NCBI GenBank assembly: GCA_029568995.1
Contig: JAKPYU010000238.1
Coordinates: 1 to 48,872, forward strand
Reading direction: 5' to 3'
DNA length: 48,872 nucleotides
Origin: Candidatus Omnitrophota bacterium
Lineage (GTDB): Bacteria > Hinthialibacterota > Hinthialibacteria > Hinthialibacterales > JAKPRU01
Shown: in pieces, positions 24,057 to 32,960 of the stretch
How positions within the stretch are numbered: position 1 is the stretch's first letter
Layout: each line of letters starts with the position of its first letter
Position numbers and translations under genes: made by a program
The notes under the pieces: generated by a model
Database searches by the model: none
The model's input: the letters and a program-made list of their open reading frames with translations, nothing else
Told to the model about the DNA's origin: nothing

Positions 24057-24162
24057 GTCATTCCGAACGAATGTGAGGAATCTCAGCGGATAGCCGGAGA
24101 TTTCTCCCTTCGGTCGAAATGACAGGACGGCTGTCATTCCGAACGAACGTGAGGAATCTCAG
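24057..24162. repeat. dispersed inverted-repeat element, one and a half copies
   Basis: The sequence tgtcattccgaacgaatgtg ... gaatctc is followed by gagatttctcccttcggtcg ... atgacag, then tgtcattccgaacgaacgtg ... gaatctcag. The first and second pieces are inverted relative to each other. The last piece covers the final codons of the gene at 24159-24485. Confidence 0.8.
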
Positions 24163-24485
24163 GTGTCCGAAATCCTGGACAGATAGAGATTGCGAATCCC
24201 GACATCCCCTTCCGGCACGTCCGAAGTCACATATACGACTACCTCTTCGGGCAAGGCATTTCGAACATCTATAAAAGATTCCACGAGGACCGCGCAGCAT
24301 TGTTCGGGAGGCACCGGCTCCATCACGACACGGGTCTTGACTTCGAGTTTGGCGAATTGGGGGATGAGACTGTCCAGGGATCGGAGTTTCTCCCAATTCT
24401 CCTGAACCGGGTTGGAGAGGCAATCTACCAAGAGATCCTCTAATCGTCGAATAGCCTGCACGTAGGGTGAGCGTCGTCTGGGCAT
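24159..24485 (-). CDS. unknown small protein following the glycosyltransferase
   Basis: This 108-residue protein is not recognised. It is mostly alpha/beta with blocks YVQAIRRLEDLLVDCL and VVVYVTSDVPEGDVGIRNLYL; the last few codons are the edge of a dispersed repeat, so the C terminus may have been altered. It starts 7 bases after the glycosyltransferase stop on the same strand, so it is very likely co-transcribed with it. No signal peptide, membrane helix or zinc motif is visible. The acidic-basic mix is unremarkable. It could be a small partner of the glycosyltransferase, but nothing in the sequence shows this. Confidence 0.6.
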   Translation of the reverse strand: MPRRRSPYVQAIRRLEDLLVDCLSNPVQENWEKLRSLDSLIPQFAKLEVKTRVVMEPVPPEQCCAVLVESFIDVRNALPEEVVVYVTSDVPEGDVGIRNLYLSRISDT

Positions 24486-24491
24486 CGGATT

Positions 24492-25787
24492 TCAGCGTTT
24501 CTCGAGCAGATCCCAAATCCAGGGAAGATAAGAGTGCTGTACGATATTATGCCAGGAATAATGTTTTTCAACTCGAACTCGTCCTTTTTGTCCCATTTCG
24601 GCGCGCAGTTGGGGAGAACAAACGAGTTTTTCCAGTTGAAGAGCCATTTCATCGGGACGGTCCGGGGTGAAATGAAAGCCGGTCTCGCCATCGACAACAG
24701 ATTCCGCCAGTCCGCCGATTCGACCGGCAACGACCGGCAATCCGGACGCCATGCCTTCCACTGCGGTCAGGCCGAACGGCTCAATCCAGCTTGACGGGAC
24801 CGCGACAATGTCCATCTGACGATACAAATCCGGTAGATTTTCGTAGGCAATCCAATGATGGTTGATCGCCCACGGTTCATAGCCCGGCATATCCATTGCG
24901 GCGGTATAGTGGACCTCGACGTTCAGTCCCTTTGATCTCAGCCGACTTACAGCCTGGCGAAGAACCTCCAGCCCCTTGAGTGGATCATTCGCCCTCCCCG
25001 GCAGGAAGGTCTTCACGGGACATTCCCCGGAACCATCGGCAATCGAATAAGAATCTCCCGGCTGGAAACGCTCGATATCCACACCACCTCCTATCACGCG
25101 CACATTCTTGGCGTAGGGCTTCAGCAGGGAAGCGATGAATCGGTTATAGACCACAGCACAGGCCAATCGTCCCAGATTCTCGCGGAGTCGTCGCCAATAG
25201 GCGTGAGTAAAGGCGCGGGACGCGATGACCTCCTGGGAGAAATGAAGAGTCGGGTGTCGTTCCGGCCAATGACCCATAATCTGCAAAGCACGTACCCAGG
25301 CCGGAATCCGTCGAAACCAGCACCGTCTGCACTCATCCGGGTCTGCCAGGAATCCCCGGTCGCAAACGCGGTTTTCGTGATAGCGATAATAGTGGAGGTT
25401 GGTGCACAGGATTTCATAGGAATAGAAGCGGAGAATGGTTCGCTCCGGCCCCAGGAGATCCATCAAGTGGGCTTTCATGGCATATCCATCTGCAAGAAAC
25501 ACCAGATCCGGTTGGTATTCCCGGATCAAGGCTCCGAACCGGCGTTTGACCGTCGCGAAATTGAAAGTCAGGCGATTGAAGGGGACGAGGGTCAACGGCA
25601 CGGGCAAGTCGGCGGCGATCTTTCCGCGCGGATAATAGGCCTGGAAATCCGGGACGAACAACCGGACGTCGATCCCCTGCGCCTGAAGCCCTGACATGAC
25701 ATTCAGGGTGTCAATCCAGCAGCCACCGGCAGGGGGCCAGTTGAAAGTCAGGTCGATGAAGGCAATCCTGGGCACGGAACCGATCAC
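24492..25787 (-). CDS. GT4-type glycosyltransferase (GT-B fold)
   Basis: This 431-residue protein starts at GTG 25787 with a GTGA overlap with the pyrC stop; a longer frame upstream would lie wholly inside pyrC and is a shadow. The N-terminal domain has the donor-acceptor loop FNWPPAGGCWIDTLNVMSGL and a Cys-rich segment (CTNLHYY, CDRGF, CRRCWF) at about residues 120-150 that is common in such enzymes. The C-terminal nucleotide-sugar domain has IGGGVDIERFQPG and the E(x7)E motif in IEPFGLTAVEGMASGLPVV, typical of the GT4 family. The sugar and acceptor are unknown. It is read from the pyr cluster, which is unusual, and is followed closely by an unknown small gene. Confidence 0.88.
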   Translation of the reverse strand: MIGSVPRIAFIDLTFNWPPAGGCWIDTLNVMSGLQAQGIDVRLFVPDFQAYYPRGKIAADLPVPLTLVPFNRLTFNFATVKRRFGALIREYQPDLVFLADGYAMKAHLMDLLGPERTILRFYSYEILCTNLHYYRYHENRVCDRGFLADPDECRRCWFRRIPAWVRALQIMGHWPERHPTLHFSQEVIASRAFTHAYWRRLRENLGRLACAVVYNRFIASLLKPYAKNVRVIGGGVDIERFQPGDSYSIADGSGECPVKTFLPGRANDPLKGLEVLRQAVSRLRSKGLNVEVHYTAAMDMPGYEPWAINHHWIAYENLPDLYRQMDIVAVPSSWIEPFGLTAVEGMASGLPVVAGRIGGLAESVVDGETGFHFTPDRPDEMALQLEKLVCSPQLRAEMGQKGRVRVEKHYSWHNIVQHSYLPWIWDLLEKR

Positions 25788-27109
25788 GATGGCCTGACCG
25801 TCACCAGAGATGCGGCGGGACTGTAAGAAGGTGCATACACAACTCGTCCGGCAACCATGGTAGCCTCCACACGACCTGTGACTTTCCAGCCGCCGAACGG
25901 AGTATTGCGTCCTTTGCTGAAAAAGAGATTCGGATCGATCTGGGATTCCCCTGTGGGATTCCACAAGGTGAGATCGGCGATCATGCCGGGTTCCAGTTTC
26001 CCGGCGGGGAGTTTGAGGATTTCACAGGGAGCCACGGTCATTCGTCGGATCAGTTCCAGGAGATCCAATCCTTCCTGGGGCAGATAGCTCAACATGAGCG
26101 GAAGGGTTGTCTCCAATCCGACAATGCCAAAGGGGGCCAGATCGAACTCCTGGGACTTGTCGCCACGTGTGTGTGGAGCATGATCGCTGGCAATCGCGTC
26201 GATGGTTCCATCCCGCAGTCCTTCAAGTAGAGCCTGACAGTCCTCTTCCGTACGAAGTGGAGGATTCATCTTGGCGTTTGTGTTATACCCCTCCACGGCC
26301 TTGTCGGTAAGAAGCAGATAGTGCATGGCCGTTTCGGCGGTGATTTTGACTCCGCGTTTTTTATAGGTGCGAATCAGATCCACGGATTCGGCGCAGCTGA
26401 CATGAGCAATATGAAGACGCGCGCCGGTGCGTTTGGCAAGAAGGATATCACGGGAGACCATGACCGTTTCGGCCTCTGCCGGAATTCCCGGCAGACCGAT
26501 GAACGTAGAAGTCTGCCCCTCGTTCATCACACCACCCTGGGAGAGATTGTGGTCTTCGCAATGCGAGATGATGGGTACATCGAAGATGGTGGAGTATTCC
26601 AGGGCGCGGCGAAACAGCTGCGCATCCATGACACCCTTTCCATCATCCGAAAGAGCCACTGCACCCGCATGGACAATCTCACCGATATCAGAGATCTCTT
26701 TTCCTTCCAATCCTTTGCTGACACTGCCGACCGGGTGGACGTGGACACAGCCTTCGCTTTTGGATCGCTCGACAACGAACTCGATGCCGGTTTTGTTGTC
26801 GAGAACCGGAATCGTGTTGGCCATGGTCACCACGCGGGTGATCCCGCCGGCAGCGGCGGCGCGTGTGCCGGTGGCAAACGTCTCTTTGGAATCCTGGCCC
26901 GGCTGCCGAAGGTGAACGTGCATATCCACCAGGCCGGGGAACAGCCAGAGATTCTGGGCATCGACTTCCTCGGCAGTCTTCGAAGAGACCGACTTCCCGA
27001 TCTTTTCGATCACCCCGTTTTTGACGAGCACCGACCCGGTTTCATCCTTACCGGAGGCCGGGTCCAAAATGCGCGCGTTTTTAATTAAGAGCACACTATC
27101 ATCCACCAT
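25784..27109 (-). CDS. pyrC: dihydroorotase
   Basis: This 441-residue enzyme closes carbamoyl-aspartate to dihydroorotate in pyrimidine synthesis. The N-terminal metal motif VDMHVHLR (HxH at 64 and 66), the acid in SDDGKG, the SHCEDHN histidine, the AHVSCAES histidine and DHAPHT near the end give the binuclear zinc site of the amidohydrolase family. The length suits class I dihydroorotases. The ATG at 27109 is preferred (TAGGATCG before it), since the TTG at 27124 has little support. It is the third gene after pyrR and pyrB, all leftward. Its stop overlaps the GTG of the glycosyltransferase. Confidence 0.97.
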   Translation of the reverse strand: MVDDSVLLIKNARILDPASGKDETGSVLVKNGVIEKIGKSVSSKTAEEVDAQNLWLFPGLVDMHVHLRQPGQDSKETFATGTRAAAAGGITRVVTMANTIPVLDNKTGIEFVVERSKSEGCVHVHPVGSVSKGLEGKEISDIGEIVHAGAVALSDDGKGVMDAQLFRRALEYSTIFDVPIISHCEDHNLSQGGVMNEGQTSTFIGLPGIPAEAETVMVSRDILLAKRTGARLHIAHVSCAESVDLIRTYKKRGVKITAETAMHYLLLTDKAVEGYNTNAKMNPPLRTEEDCQALLEGLRDGTIDAIASDHAPHTRGDKSQEFDLAPFGIVGLETTLPLMLSYLPQEGLDLLELIRRMTVAPCEILKLPAGKLEPGMIADLTLWNPTGESQIDPNLFFSKGRNTPFGGWKVTGRVEATMVAGRVVYAPSYSPAASLVTVRPS

Positions 27110-27140
27110 GGCGATCCTACTCAATCACTCTGAAGAGAAT

Positions 27141-28121
27141 TCAGGATTCGGCTTCCCACAACAGCGAGGAAGCGCCTTCTTCCGTCGAACGTTCCCGTTG
27201 GCCGGTTACCAGGAGATACAGAACAGCCATTCGAACGGCGATGCCGTTGGTCACCTGTTCCAGGATAACCGAGGATGGACCGTCGGCCACCTCAGAACTG
27301 ATTTCCACACCCCGGTTAATCGGCCCCGGATGCATGATGAGCACACCGGATTTGGCATTGGCAAGCCGTTCGGAACTCATCCCGTACAAGCGATTGTATT
27401 CCCGGAGGTTCGGAAAGAAATTCGCGGTCATGCGTTCCTTCTGGATACGAAGAAGGTTGACCACATCCGCGCCGTCAATGGCTTTATCGAAGTCGGTATA
27501 GACCTCAACGCCGAGGTCCCGGACATATTTCGGAACCAGCGTGGGCGGACCGACCATGCGGACCCTTGCGCCCAGGGTAAGCAGCCCCCACATATTGGAC
27601 CGGGCCACCCGGCTGTGACGGACATCCCCGGCGATGGTGACGGTCAGTCCCTGGATTTGCCCCTTGTGTTCCCGGATGGTGAACAGGTCCAGAAGGCCCT
27701 GAGTGGGATGCTCGTTGATTCCATCGCCCGCGTTGATGATGGAGATGTTGAGGTTCTCCGCCAGGAGATGCGGAGCGCCGGAAGAGGAGTGGCGCATGAT
27801 GATGATATCCGCACCCATCACGCGGAGAGTATGTGCCGTGTCCAGAAGGCTTTCACCTTTGACAACGCTGCTGGTGGTGGTGGAGATGCTGACCGTATCA
27901 GCGCTGAGACGTTTCGCGGCCAGTTCAAAAGAAGTCCGGGTCCGTGTGCTGGGTTCGTAGAACAGGTTGACCACGATCTTGCCGCGCAGGGTCGGGACTT
28001 TCTTGACCTTGCGGCTGTGGACTTCTTTCATGGCGCGAGAGGTGTCGAGAATGAGTTCGATGGTTTCGCGTGGGATTCCGCGAAGCCCCAGGAGGTGTTG
28101 GTATGGGAATTTTGTCGTCAT
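27141..28121 (-). CDS. pyrB: aspartate carbamoyltransferase, catalytic subunit
   Basis: This 326-residue catalytic subunit makes carbamoyl-aspartate from carbamoyl phosphate and aspartate. The phosphate-binding loop STRTRTS (58-64, after NLFYEP), HPTQ at 137-140 and HPGPINRG at about 264-271 are the classic active-site motifs. No pyrI regulatory subunit is present in the window, so this is probably the simple trimer form. The gene lies 92 bases after pyrR, the gap being filled with short repeats, and 31 bases before the pyrC ATG. No hairpin attenuator is visible directly before it. Confidence 0.97.
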   Translation of the reverse strand: MTTKFPYQHLLGLRGIPRETIELILDTSRAMKEVHSRKVKKVPTLRGKIVVNLFYEPSTRTRTSFELAAKRLSADTVSISTTTSSVVKGESLLDTAHTLRVMGADIIIMRHSSSGAPHLLAENLNISIINAGDGINEHPTQGLLDLFTIREHKGQIQGLTVTIAGDVRHSRVARSNMWGLLTLGARVRMVGPPTLVPKYVRDLGVEVYTDFDKAIDGADVVNLLRIQKERMTANFFPNLREYNRLYGMSSERLANAKSGVLIMHPGPINRGVEISSEVADGPSSVILEQVTNGIAVRMAVLYLLVTGQRERSTEEGASSLLWEAES

Positions 28122-28159
28122 TCGTTCGACCTATTGATAGAAACATGGGAATATCCGTA

Positions 28160-28200
28160 CAGTCCATAATCTGCAATCCACAATCCACAATCCGCAATCA
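28160..28200. repeat. short direct repeats in the pyrR-pyrB gap
   Basis: Four variants of aatcYgcaatcc or aatccacaatc occur in a row. They look like the repeat type seen at 10491-10575, not like a regulatory hairpin. Confidence 0.5.
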
Positions 28201-28213
28201 TCTGAGGGTTTCC

Positions 28214-28759
28214 TTATTCGGTCTGAGAAACCAGAAAGACGCCATCCTCTCCATCCATTTCTGTCAGTCTTACATCAATTCGCTCATCACTGCGCGTGTT
28301 GACCTCCCGGCCCACGTAATCGGGTCGAATCGGAAGTTCGCGATGTCCGCGATCGATCAGAACGACCAGTTCCACCCGTTGAGGGCGACCGAGATCGAAC
28401 AGACCGTTCATCGCGGCGCGAATGGTTCTGCCGGTAAACAGGACATCATCCACCAGGATGATGCGACGCTCATCGACATCGAAGACGACATCGGTGCTCC
28501 GCAATTCCCGGATGCTGTCGCTGATCTCGACATCATCGCGATAAAGGCCGATATCGAGTGCGCCGTTGTCCAGCGGGGCGCAGAAGATATCTTCCAGAAT
28601 GCGTTTCAGCCTGGTTGCAAGGAGATCCCCGCGCGTTTTCAGCCCCACAAGTGCCGGGACGCTCTGATCCGGGGATTTTTCGGCAATTTCGTGAGCGACT
28701 CGATGCAGCGTTCGATCAATATCGTCGCGCGACATCACAAGAGTTCTCTTGGCAGTCAT
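28214..28759 (-). CDS. pyrR: PyrR regulator/uracil phosphoribosyltransferase
   Basis: This 181-residue protein belongs to the type I phosphoribosyltransferases. The PRPP-binding motif IILVDDVLFTGRT spans residues 100-112, and the RGHRELPIRPDYVGRE block is the PyrR signature. It is homologous to the Bacillus RNA-binding attenuation regulator that also makes UMP from uracil. Whether it binds RNA here is not known; no classic pyr attenuator is visible upstream of pyrB in the 92-base gap. Its ATG overlaps the stop of the pseudouridine synthase (ATGA). The pyr genes follow on the same strand. Confidence 0.95.
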   Translation of the reverse strand: MTAKRTLVMSRDDIDRTLHRVAHEIAEKSPDQSVPALVGLKTRGDLLATRLKRILEDIFCAPLDNGALDIGLYRDDVEISDSIRELRSTDVVFDVDERRIILVDDVLFTGRTIRAAMNGLFDLGRPQRVELVVLIDRGHRELPIRPDYVGREVNTRSDERIDVRLTEMDGEDGVFLVSQTE

Positions 28760-29751
28760 TCGGTTTCCAGTCCTCTGATCCAGTCAATCGCGCGCAGGAA
28801 TCCCTGGGGGGGATCCGCCTGGAAGGTCATCATGTCATTGGAGACGGGATGTGTGAAGCCTACGCTCCTTGCATGGAGAAGAATGCCGGGATACTCGTGC
28901 AGAAGGTGAATCCATTGGCCTTTGAGTTGGGAGTTTCGGAAACCGTACATCCGATCTTTCAGGATGGGAAAGCCGATGTGTCGGAGATGGACACGGATCT
29001 GGTGGGTCCGTCCCGTATGAGGGTGAACCTCCAGCCAGGAGACATCGGCCCGCGATTTCAGCAGGACCCAGTCCGTGACAGCGGGTTTCCCTTCGGGGCG
29101 CACGGCATACCGTTTCGGATTCCTGGGATGACGTCCAATGGCGGCATCCACTGTACCGGAATTGACTTTGGGTACTCCGTGTATCAAAGCCCAATAGGTT
29201 TTTTGAACCGTACGGGCTTTGAATTGATCCTGGAGCGCTCGATGGGCACTGTCCTGCTTGGCGACGATGAGGAGACCGGACGTTTCCCTGTCCAGTCGAT
29301 GGACAATGCCAGGCCGGGTGACTCCGCCGATCACTGAAAGGGAGCCGAAATGGTGTAGAAGCGCATTGACCAGCGTCCCGGAACGAACCGATCCGGTGGG
29401 ATGGACCACCAATCCCGGTGGTTTGTCAATGACGGCCAGAAAATCGTCTTCGTACAAGATGGTCAGGGGTATGTTTTCCGGTTCCACTTCGGTGGGTTCC
29501 GGAGGCGGAATCCGGACGACAACCACATCGCCCGGCTGAACGGAGCTGCTGGGTTTCAGAACAAGGGTCCCATTGACGGTGACCCCGGCATCCCGGAGAA
29601 GTGCCTGTGCACGCTGGCGTGAGAGATCAGGGACCTGGGCGCTGATCGCCTGGTCGATGCGTTGCCCCTGGCAGGAATCCGAAACGGCGAAGGTTCGGAA
29701 TTCCTCCGAAAGCGGGGGGAACTCATCGCACTTTTTTTCCGTGTCCGGCAA
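28756..29751 (-). CDS. RluA/RluD-family pseudouridine synthase
   Basis: This is an rRNA-type pseudouridine synthase with an N-terminal S4 RNA-binding domain (about residues 18-80: DAGVTVNGTLVLKPSS and VRIPPP) and a catalytic domain. The catalytic aspartate is D154 in the motif HRLDRETSG, and FLAVIDKPPGLVVHP is the strand before it. I chose the TTG at 29751 because AAGGAG lies 6 bases before it, whereas the GTG at 29778 has no Shine-Dalgarno. In that view the protein has 331 residues. The closest functional class is RluD or RluC. It leads the pyrR-pyrB-pyrC series through a 4-base overlap with pyrR. Confidence 0.9.
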   Translation of the reverse strand: MPDTEKKCDEFPPLSEEFRTFAVSDSCQGQRIDQAISAQVPDLSRQRAQALLRDAGVTVNGTLVLKPSSSVQPGDVVVVRIPPPEPTEVEPENIPLTILYEDDFLAVIDKPPGLVVHPTGSVRSGTLVNALLHHFGSLSVIGGVTRPGIVHRLDRETSGLLIVAKQDSAHRALQDQFKARTVQKTYWALIHGVPKVNSGTVDAAIGRHPRNPKRYAVRPEGKPAVTDWVLLKSRADVSWLEVHPHTGRTHQIRVHLRHIGFPILKDRMYGFRNSQLKGQWIHLLHEYPGILLHARSVGFTHPVSNDMMTFQADPPQGFLRAIDWIRGLETE

Positions 29752-29836
29752 GGGATTCTCCTTATTTTGAAATTCCACTCAAGATATAATACTATCCACA
29801 AGATCACAATCGAACCGCTGAAGGGAATCTGAGACC

Positions 29837-30097
29837 ATGGGATGGAAGTACACAAAAGAGATTCGACTCGAAAAACCGTCTCAACCGGACCCGAAGAATC
29901 AACCTTCGGTTTGGGCGGTTTCGTTTGTGATTCAGACGAAGGAGAATCGGGGCCAGGGGACCCTGGATTCCGGGACTGTGCAGTACGATGTGCAGAAGGG
30001 CCGGATTATTTTTTCCGATTTTCACGATCACGATCTGCATAACCAGGTTCGGTTCAGTATCCACAAGGCCGTTGCAACGCTGAAAGCCAAGCAATAG
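29837..30097 (+). CDS. unknown small protein
   Basis: This 86-residue protein is not recognised. It is rich in polar residues and short strands (VWAVSFVIQTKEN and GTVQYDVQKGRIIFSDFHDHD), resembling a small beta domain. No signal peptide or Cys pair is visible. An AAGGG lies about 10 bases before the ATG, and codon use looks normal, supporting a real gene. It is divergent from the pseudouridine synthase, 85 bases away. A repeat region follows. Confidence 0.6.
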   Translation: MGWKYTKEIRLEKPSQPDPKNQPSVWAVSFVIQTKENRGQGTLDSGTVQYDVQKGRIIFSDFHDHDLHNQVRFSIHKAVATLKAKQ

Positions 30098-30124
30098 CGC
30101 TCCTTAACCGACTCAGCCATCCTG

Positions 30125-30211
30125 CCTTCCCTCACCCCAACCCTCTCCCGGAGGGAGAGGGAGAAGAGAATACCGACGAAAGTCTCAGGGGTGCATAGCC
30201 GTGTGCCCCTA
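30125..30211. repeat. two intergenic hairpin elements
   Basis: ccctctccc (30141-30149) pairs with gggagaggg (30153-30161), preceded by ccttccctcaccccaac. A second hairpin, aggggtgca at 30187-30195 with tgtgcccct at 30202-30210, follows. Both belong to the scattered repeat families. Confidence 0.6.
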
Positions 30212-30298
30212 CGGTTAATCTCCGTCTCAGTTTGTGTTAAGGTGGTTTTGCCGATAGATTTCTTCGCAGAATGCCATGGATTTGAGGAGAAAATACGT

Positions 30299-31351
30299 AT
30301 GAGCCTCGGGAGACAGAGTCTTCTGCAACAATGGTGCGTTCCAGTAAGGACAAATTGGATTCCATCCTGCCGCCTTGCGGTGCTGGTCCTGGCTGCATTG
30401 GTCTGTGGACATTGGACGGCGGCGCAGGCGGGGGGATACGGCAGCCAAGCCGTCCTGGTCCTGGAAGGACACGGGGATCAGGTGGACTCAGTGGCCTTCT
30501 CGCCGGATGGGCAGACCCTGCTGACCGGAAGCTGGGACAACACGGCCAAGATCTGGAATGCCGCTGACGGCACGGCGATTCACACCTTGTCGGAACCGAC
30601 CGACTGGATTACCAGCGTTGCATTTTCGCCGGATGGAACCAAGGCGATTACGGGAGGATGGGACAGTTCCGTAATCATCTGGGATACTGCAACGGGCGCG
30701 AAAGTGTTGCGAGTCAATCCGCCAACCGGTGGAGTGACCACTGTCGGTTTTTCCCGGGATGGGACACGATTTTTCGCCGGGATCGGTACGACACGCGGTG
30801 GCCGGATTTATGATTTTACGACGGGACAGGAACTCGTTCAATTGGCCACAACCAATCGAACGCTGATCCTCGATGCCGCCTATTCGCTGAACGATGCGGA
30901 GATTGCCACCAGCGAGGGAAAAGGCGTAGTGGAATTCCGAGATGCGCAGACGGCTGCATTGGTTCGGACACTGAGCGGACACGGCGAGAGTGTCAGCGCA
31001 GTGGATTTCCATCCGCTGGACGCCACGCGATTCCTGACAGCAAGTTATGACGGCACGGCGAAAATCTGGGACCTCACGACGGCCCAGACACTCTTCACGC
31101 TGTCCGGGCATCAAGGACCCGTCACGGATGCCGTGTTCTCGCCGGACGGAAAGTGGGTTGCGACTGCCGGCCTGGACACTACGGTGGTTTTCTGGAACGC
31201 CTCCACGGGCGAAAAAGTGTATGTGTTGGAACCGAAATCCGGTTCCGTGCGCGCGGTGGCGTTCTCTCCGGATGGATTGCGGATCGCAACGGGGCACGGG
31301 AATTATACAGCCCAGATTCGCGCCATTCCGTCAGAGATCCAATCGAATTAA
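30299..31351 (+). CDS. secreted WD40-repeat protein
   Basis: This 350-residue protein begins at the ATG 30299 (GGAG 9 bases upstream), giving a signal peptide with hydrophobic core LAVLVLAALVCG and cleavage near AAQA. The longer frame from 30191 is not supported. The mature chain holds about seven WD40 blades, with typical units such as VDSVAFSPDGQTLLTGSWDN and SGHGESVSAVDFHPLDATRF. The blade ends carry AKIWN, VIIWD, AKIWD and VVFWN. It is predicted to be a seven-bladed propeller facing the periplasm or outside, acting as a binding scaffold. The secreted family protein copy B starts 31 bases later, so the two are probably co-transcribed. Partner unknown. Confidence 0.92.
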   Translation: MSLGRQSLLQQWCVPVRTNWIPSCRLAVLVLAALVCGHWTAAQAGGYGSQAVLVLEGHGDQVDSVAFSPDGQTLLTGSWDNTAKIWNAADGTAIHTLSEPTDWITSVAFSPDGTKAITGGWDSSVIIWDTATGAKVLRVNPPTGGVTTVGFSRDGTRFFAGIGTTRGGRIYDFTTGQELVQLATTNRTLILDAAYSLNDAEIATSEGKGVVEFRDAQTAALVRTLSGHGESVSAVDFHPLDATRFLTASYDGTAKIWDLTTAQTLFTLSGHQGPVTDAVFSPDGKWVATAGLDTTVVFWNASTGEKVYVLEPKSGSVRAVAFSPDGLRIATGHGNYTAQIRAIPSEIQSN

Positions 31352-31382
31352 CCAAAACCAATACCTTGCGGGGTTCCTGAAC

Positions 31383-32909
31383 ATGACAAAGAAACTGATG
31401 AGTTTGCACATCTCGTTGACGATATTCGGATTGATTACCCTGTCGGGATATGCTCAAGAGGAGCAGCTCCCGATTCGGTCCGGGCCGGAAGCAGTGGGGA
31501 TTGTCCCGCTGACAGGCGATGTGAACCTCTGGTACGAAAACGGTGGAAACAGCAATTACTGGCGGCCCGACTGCGATATGCTCAGCAATGGTAACGCCAT
31601 CGTGCTGGGTGGGATGCGGAAGGCTCCCTATGTGAATCACGTGGCGGATTCCGAGAACACGGTGGACCTGGTGGCGATTTTCTCGCCGGAAGGCGAACTG
31701 CTGGAACCCGCGCGAACGGCATTCTACACAAACGATGGGCAGCCGTGGTTCAACACAATCTGCACGACCCGCAATGACGACAAGTTTTACGCGCTCGGTG
31801 CGGATACGGTGGGCGGTCGATCCGGCGACCAATACGTGGTTCACACGATCTGCAATGCGCATGTCTGGCCGGACGCCTTTCCGGGGTATCCGAAGGATTA
31901 CACCGGCGACTATCATACGGCGATCCAGGTCATCGGAAACGACGGGACGATCCGCTCGAACCTGACCAGTCCTTATGGTTCCTATTTGAAGGAGAAAGGG
32001 CTTCTTCGCGGCGGGATGACTCGTTTCCTGTCGAATGGGAACATCGTCGTTCTGTATGAGGATCGCCAGCGCGGAACCCGGCTGGATTATGTTTATGGCA
32101 GGACAAGCGGTGCGCAAACCATCGGTGTTGTGATTCTTGGGCCGGACGGCCGGATTGTGCGTGACATGTTCCCGATTTGCACAACATCGGGAGGCGAGAA
32201 TCGCTTTGGACTGGCTTCGGGAGACGGATGGTTTGCCTGTCGGTATCGCGACTACAAGACCGGCGGGACGATTGTAGCCTTCGACAATGATGGGAATGAA
32301 CTGGGGCGGCTGTATCCGGCGATCTCTGTTCCCGAATACCAGGGGGATGGCGGAAACCGGGGAGATCCCAACGACCTGCAAGGTCTCGGCGATTGGCTTT
32401 ATGTCACCGACCGTGTTCAGGGAACGCAGGGATTCATAACGAAGTATCACATCGGCCCGGAAGGGATAACCGTTGTCAAGACCGTCAATTTCATCGACCA
32501 CCCGCTCAGTACATTTGAACATAACGCCGATATGGGGGTGGACAGCTCGGGGAATGTGATTGTGATATGGCAGGATCAGTCCTGGGATCGGTTTCAGACT
32601 GACCGCTGGGAGGTGCTCGCCCGGATGTTCGATTCCAACCTGGAGCCGACTACGCCATCCTTTGTGTTGTTCGAACTCGGCAACAATGCCGATCTTGACG
32701 AAGTCGATCCGGTGCTTGGAGCCGGGCGAACCAAGCAATCCCGCATCGCCATGAACGATCAAATCATCGTCGCGATTGCGGAAACGAACAATGCGCCGTA
32801 CGGGGACCCGTTGTCGTACGTTTCGAATGAGATGTTTTCCTATACCTTCGTGGCGCGGGTTTTGCGAAATCCGTTCTATGTGCCGGTGGGGAACTGGGAG
32901 ATTTATTGA
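31383..32909 (+). CDS. secreted beta-propeller-like protein of a window-specific family (copy B)
   Basis: This 508-residue homologue of the protein at 15366-16931 has a signal peptide (MTKKLMSLHISLTIFGLITL, cleavage near SGYA). Shared landmarks in order: VGIVPLTGDVNLW near the start, FLSNGNIVVLYEDRQ and VVILGPDGRIV in the middle, VDSSGNVIVIWQDQSWDR later, and the end LRNPFYVPVGNWEIY. The matching C terminus of copy A is ENPFEPVAIQDWSIY. The repeat pattern looks like a BNR or lectin-like propeller. The gene follows the WD40 gene closely, hinting at a shared extracellular complex. An in-frame ATG inside the WD40 gene (31047) is a shadow start. The ribosome site before ATG 31383 is weak. Function unknown. 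Confidence 0.85.
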   Translation: MTKKLMSLHISLTIFGLITLSGYAQEEQLPIRSGPEAVGIVPLTGDVNLWYENGGNSNYWRPDCDMLSNGNAIVLGGMRKAPYVNHVADSENTVDLVAIFSPEGELLEPARTAFYTNDGQPWFNTICTTRNDDKFYALGADTVGGRSGDQYVVHTICNAHVWPDAFPGYPKDYTGDYHTAIQVIGNDGTIRSNLTSPYGSYLKEKGLLRGGMTRFLSNGNIVVLYEDRQRGTRLDYVYGRTSGAQTIGVVILGPDGRIVRDMFPICTTSGGENRFGLASGDGWFACRYRDYKTGGTIVAFDNDGNELGRLYPAISVPEYQGDGGNRGDPNDLQGLGDWLYVTDRVQGTQGFITKYHIGPEGITVVKTVNFIDHPLSTFEHNADMGVDSSGNVIVIWQDQSWDRFQTDRWEVLARMFDSNLEPTTPSFVLFELGNNADLDEVDPVLGAGRTKQSRIAMNDQIIVAIAETNNAPYGDPLSYVSNEMFSYTFVARVLRNPFYVPVGNWEIY

Positions 32910-32917
32910 TTGATTCG

Positions 32918-32960
32918 TCCTCACCCCCAACCCCCTCTCCAAGTGTGGAGAGGGGGGAAG
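32918..32960. repeat. intergenic hairpin element after copy B
   Basis: ccccctctcc (32931-32940) pairs with ggagaggggg (32947-32956) around a 6-base loop. It is preceded by cctcacccccaac and belongs to the same family as 30141-30161. It may terminate transcription of the WD40-copy B unit, but lacks a T run. Confidence 0.6.

Noticed and set aside
24492-25964. A longer N terminus for the glycosyltransferase
   Set aside because: The extra 59 codons lie wholly within pyrC in another frame, while GTG 25787 has a GTGA coupling overlap.
27021-28169. A 382-codon plus-strand frame opposite pyrB
   Set aside because: The pyrB motifs STRTRTS, HPTQ and HPGPINRG are on the minus strand.
28122-28213. A PyrR-type attenuator before pyrB
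   Set aside because: The gap holds short direct repeats, with no anti-terminator or terminator pair and no T run.
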